Below, in pieces: positions 14,883 to 17,452 of a stretch of 17,452 bases of DNA (positions within the stretch are counted from its first letter, which is position 1; each line of letters starts with the position of its first letter). The stretch comes from Deltaproteobacteria bacterium (GTDB lineage: Bacteria > Desulfobacterota > Dissulfuribacteria > Dissulfuribacterales > JALVPX01), in the NCBI GenBank assembly GCA_027061625.1, contig JAMOVF010000009.1, forward strand, positions 1 through 17,452, read 5' to 3'. The notes under the pieces were generated by a model that saw only the letters and a list, made by a program, of their open reading frames with translations, did not search any database and was not told the origin of the DNA. A program made the position numbers and the translations under genes.

Positions 14883-16087
14883 TGCCCACCTTTTTTTATG
14901 AGGCAGTTGACATAACTGGCAAAAGGGTTGAAGGCACTGAAGAAGCGCAGGATGAACAGGCCCTTGCTTCCAAACTTGTAGCCAAAGGGCTTCAGCCTAT
15001 ACGCCTTAAGAGGAGGCACAAGGCAGCTGCCCTGTTCAGACCGCCCAAAAAACGCATCAGCCAGGAAGCGCTGCTCTATTTTACAAAGGAATTGGCAGAT
15101 CTCATCGAAGCAGGAATACCCATTGAGCGCGCCTTGGCCATTTTGCTCGATTCTGCAGATGACCAGGTCCTTAAGGAAACCGTGAGGGAGATCAGGGAAA
15201 AGATCAAGGGCGGGAAAAGCCTTTCAGAGGCCCTGGCCGATTATCCAGAATCATTTTCCAAGCTCTATGTAAATATGGTGCGCGTTGGAGAGCTTGGCGG
15301 TGTTCTTGATGTCGTTCTAAGAAGGCTTGGCAGCTTTCTTGAACGTTCCAGGGAAATAAAAAAATTCATTGTAAGCGCCTCAATCTATCCTGCCATTTTG
15401 ACTCTTGTGGGCATTGCCTCAATTCTTATCCTGGTCATTTTTGTGGTTCCAAAATTTGGTCAGATCTTTGAAGATCTCAACCAGCCTATGCCAGTAATAA
15501 CAGCTGTTATTATATCCATTAGTTCATTTCTGCAAAAATGGTGGTGGGCACTCTTTTTGGGCCTCGCTGCCATCTTTGTTGCAATCCGTTTTTACCTGCG
15601 CACTGAGGAAGGAAGCCGCTGGTGGGATGCCGTTAAACTGCGCATTCCTTTTATAGGCCCTACACTGCTTAGAGTGGAACTGGGCAGGCTCACCCGGACT
15701 CTAGGCACGCTCCTTGAGACTGGAGTTCCAATCTTAAAAGGGCTGTCTCTGGCCAAGGAGGTGGTTTCCAATTCACGGATACAAGAAGCTGTGGATCAGC
15801 TTTACGTGGGTGTGCGTCAAGGCAAGAACTTGAGCCTGTTAATGAAAAGAAGCGGGATATTTCCATCCCTCGTTATCCATTTAGTGGCTGTTGGCGAAGA
15901 AACAGGAAAACTTGGCGCAATGCTGCTCAAAATAGCAGATGATCTAGATGAGAAAGTAAGGTCAGATACAAAAATCTTTCTCTCCATGATCGAGCCCATA
16001 ACCATTGTGGTCATGGGCATCATAATAGGGGGCATCATTCTATCCATGCTTCTTGCAATCTTTGGTATAAACGATGTGGGCTTCTAA
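14882..16087 (+). CDS. gspF: Type II secretion inner-membrane platform protein GspF
   Basis: Inner-membrane platform on which the pseudopilus is built, contacting GspE. The 401-residue length is normal. Seen: the short N-terminal segment (FYEAVDITGKRVEGTEEAQDEQAL), two repeated cytoplasmic helical domains, and three hydrophobic segments: about 168-190 (ILTLVGIASILILVIFVVP), about 215-235 (WWALFLGLAAIFVAI) and about 370-395 (IVVMGIIIGGIILSMLLAIF). The repeated motif around EAGIPIERAL / ETGVPILKGL and VRVGELGG / VAVGEETG marks the domain duplication of the family. It shares one base with gspE and overlaps gspH by 14 bases. Confidence 0.94.
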   Translation: MPTFFYEAVDITGKRVEGTEEAQDEQALASKLVAKGLQPIRLKRRHKAAALFRPPKKRISQEALLYFTKELADLIEAGIPIERALAILLDSADDQVLKETVREIREKIKGGKSLSEALADYPESFSKLYVNMVRVGELGGVLDVVLRRLGSFLERSREIKKFIVSASIYPAILTLVGIASILILVIFVVPKFGQIFEDLNQPMPVITAVIISISSFLQKWWWALFLGLAAIFVAIRFYLRTEEGSRWWDAVKLRIPFIGPTLLRVELGRLTRTLGTLLETGVPILKGLSLAKEVVSNSRIQEAVDQLYVGVRQGKNLSLLMKRSGIFPSLVIHLVAVGEETGKLGAMLLKIADDLDEKVRSDTKIFLSMIEPITIVVMGIIIGGIILSMLLAIFGINDVGF

Positions 16088-16520
16088 GGCTGGCGGCTTT
16101 ACCCTGGTTGAGCTTTTAGTAGTTATGGTCCTTATAGGGCTTTTGAGCGGTCTAATTTTCACTTCAGTTGGAAGCGGTATACTCAAATCTGAAGAAAAGA
16201 GATTTATCAACGATTTTATCCAGGGATTAAACAGGGCCCGGGCTGCAAGTCTTGGCCGCGGCACTGCCGTCCGCTTTGTTATAGATGGAAATGAACGCAC
16301 CTTTTATCTGGATGCCAAAAAGAAAAAGAAGATACCAGAGGGAGTCCAGATTGAGGGAGAAGGCATATCAGAATTTGGCGAAAACAAATTTGGGATAATC
16401 TTTTTTCCAGATGCCAGCTCCAGCGGTGGCGAGATTGATTTAAAGCTGGAAGATGGACAGATCGAAAGAGTTACGATCAGCCGCCTCTTGGGGATAATTA
16501 CTTCCCGAAGGGAAAGCTAG
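16074..16520 (+). CDS. gspH: Type II secretion minor pseudopilin GspH
   Basis: Minor pseudopilin, 148 residues. It has a very short leader (MWASKAGG) followed by FTLVELLVVMVLIGLLSGL with Glu5, so it should be processed by prepilin peptidase. The C-terminal part (RAASLGRGTAVRFVIDG, FYLDAKKKKKIPEGV, FGIIFFPDASSSGGEI) fits the GspH/FimT fold. Its start lies 14 bases inside gspF. Position directly before gspI supports GspH over FimT of type IV pili, which also shares this fold. Confidence 0.85.
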   Translation: MWASKAGGFTLVELLVVMVLIGLLSGLIFTSVGSGILKSEEKRFINDFIQGLNRARAASLGRGTAVRFVIDGNERTFYLDAKKKKKIPEGVQIEGEGISEFGENKFGIIFFPDASSSGGEIDLKLEDGQIERVTISRLLGIITSRRES

Positions 16521-16521
16521 G

Positions 16522-16947
16522 ATGGTTATGCCCATTCATTTCTATTCAGACAGCAAGGGCTTTACCTTAATGGAAGTTCTAGTGGCCGTTGCACTGGTGG
16601 GAATATCCATTGGAGTGATCTTGTCGGGGTTTGCCCTGGGCCACCGTCAGGCTGCGCGCGGGATTTTGGCCAAAGAGGCGGCCCAGCTGGCAGAAAGGCT
16701 TCTGTATGAACTTTCTTCTGAAGAAAGGCCTCTGGAAAATGGAACAGGAGATTTTGAAGGCCATCCTGGATGGAAATATGAAATTACCTTGGATGATGTT
16801 CAACTGACCATTCTGAGCGCTGATGGAGGGGAAGAAGCCCCAATAATTATTGATGACGATAATTTGCAGAAGGTGAATTTGACAATTATCCCCCCGGGCA
16901 AAAAGCCTAAATTTAGTACATCTTTTCTGATGAAACAGGTGCAATGA
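16522..16947 (+). CDS. gspI: Type II secretion minor pseudopilin GspI
   Basis: Minor pseudopilin, 141 residues, part of the I-J-K tip complex in studied T2SS. Leader MVMPIHFYSDSKG precedes FTLMEVLVAVALVGISIGV, with Glu5 present; the FTLMEVLVA form is typical of GspI. The short globular part has the HPGWKYEITL and KVNLTI strands. The start could be ATG 16522 or the in-frame ATG 16528; AGGA at 16519-16522 suits the second. One base separates it from gspH, and its stop overlaps the gspJ start (ATGA, 16944-16947). Confidence 0.85.
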   Translation: MVMPIHFYSDSKGFTLMEVLVAVALVGISIGVILSGFALGHRQAARGILAKEAAQLAERLLYELSSEERPLENGTGDFEGHPGWKYEITLDDVQLTILSADGGEEAPIIIDDDNLQKVNLTIIPPGKKPKFSTSFLMKQVQ

Positions 16948-17452
16948 ACCTCTCTACGTCGATCACCCGAATAAGGGAAAATAGAGCATCATTTTGCCTC
17001 TCAGATCCAAAGGGCTTTACCCTTTTGGAACTCCTGATTGCTATTACCTTAACGGCAATGGTGGTGCTGGTTCTCAGCATGGTGCTGAGAACGGGATTTC
17101 AGTCCTGGAGCAGAAGCAAAGAACGCAACAGGTATCTGGTAGCCCAATCAGCAGTGGAGAGCCTGCTCTCAAAACAATTAAAGGCTTCTTTCATGCTCTT
17201 TACACCCTCCCAAAAAGGTAAGGCAATGCCATTTGGAGGTCCTAAGACAATTTCCAATATAATTCCACATGGAGTTGACGGCTTTGAAGGCACAGAGCAC
17301 AGTCTTGTTTTTTTTACTACCCATGTCCCAATGGGCTCTGCTACTGGAGGCCTTTTCAAGGTGGCCTATATGTTTGACCCAGATCAAAATAGGCTCATAT
17401 ATGCGCAAAAGATTATTACTACAAGCGAAGATTATGAGGCTGATCCGCCTGA
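16944..17452 (+). CDS. gspJ: Type II secretion minor pseudopilin GspJ (partial, runs off the end)
   Basis: Only the first 169 residues fall in the window. Translating from ATG 16944 gives a long leader (MNLSTSITRIRENRASFCLS, then DPKG), the prepilin motif FTLLELLIAITLTAMVVLV with Glu5, and then a globular part (SWSRSKERNRYLVAQSAVES; SLVFFTTHVPMG) without a stop to 17452. The order after gspI and the FTLLELLIA form fit GspJ. The 28-residue leader is longer than usual; an alternative start inside it is possible but no in-frame ATG is seen there. gspK is the expected next gene outside the window. Confidence 0.82.
   Translation, partial: MNLSTSITRIRENRASFCLSDPKGFTLLELLIAITLTAMVVLVLSMVLRTGFQSWSRSKERNRYLVAQSAVESLLSKQLKASFMLFTPSQKGKAMPFGGPKTISNIIPHGVDGFEGTEHSLVFFTTHVPMGSATGGLFKVAYMFDPDQNRLIYAQKIITTSEDYEADPP

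Overview
The window looks like chromosomal DNA from a Gram-negative, diderm bacterium. A deltaproteobacterial (Desulfobacterota-like) lineage is my best guess. Reasons are a type IV pilus retraction locus with two PilT-family ATPases and an MJ0042-type zinc-ribbon protein, a type II secretion (T2SS) operon in the order G-E-F-H-I-J, a PEP-CTERM-type surface protein, a PP-loop thiolation enzyme with an NFACT-R-like tail, and GG-N10-GC promoter candidates suggesting sigma-54. No 16S or other taxonomic marker is present, so this is inference. I saw no tRNA, rRNA, CRISPR array, insertion sequence or phage gene.

Layout. Positions 1-1293 (minus) hold ftsX (cut by the window edge) and ftsE, overlapping by 4 bases: the ABC-type complex that controls cell-wall hydrolysis at the division site. 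A 215-base divergent region (1294-1508) has sigma-54-like motifs on both strands that share a palindromic -12 element. Positions 1509-4431 (plus) form a tight three-gene operon: pilT, a PilU-like second retraction ATPase, and a zinc-ribbon protein whose C-terminal half reads as a receiver domain stripped of its phosphorylation residues. Next come galU (UDP-glucose synthesis) and priA (replication restart), 6 bases apart. On the minus strand, converging on priA, are recN (DNA repair) and a tRNA-thiolation-like PP-loop protein, overlapping by 11 bases.

Positions 10261-11663 are gene-sparse. They hold one gene for an exported protein with a variant PEP-CTERM tail, flanked by two non-coding stretches of about 400 bases each. 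The second stretch has a long imperfect inverted repeat, a good sigma-54-like promoter and a terminator-like hairpin. Positions 11664-12726 encode a small unrecognised protein overlapping an RlpA-type lipoprotein (lytic transglycosylase with SPOR domain). Positions 12813-17452 are the T2SS operon gspG-E-F-H-I-J, with junctions overlapping or only a few bases apart; gspJ runs off the end.

Most of the window is therefore envelope machinery: division-linked wall remodelling (FtsEX, RlpA), pilus retraction (PilT pair), sugar-nucleotide supply (GalU), an exosortase-type surface protein and protein secretion. A DNA repair/replication block (PriA, RecN) sits in the middle. The most unusual items are the zinc-ribbon/pseudo-receiver protein in the pilT operon and the shared sigma-54-like promoter motifs in front of it.
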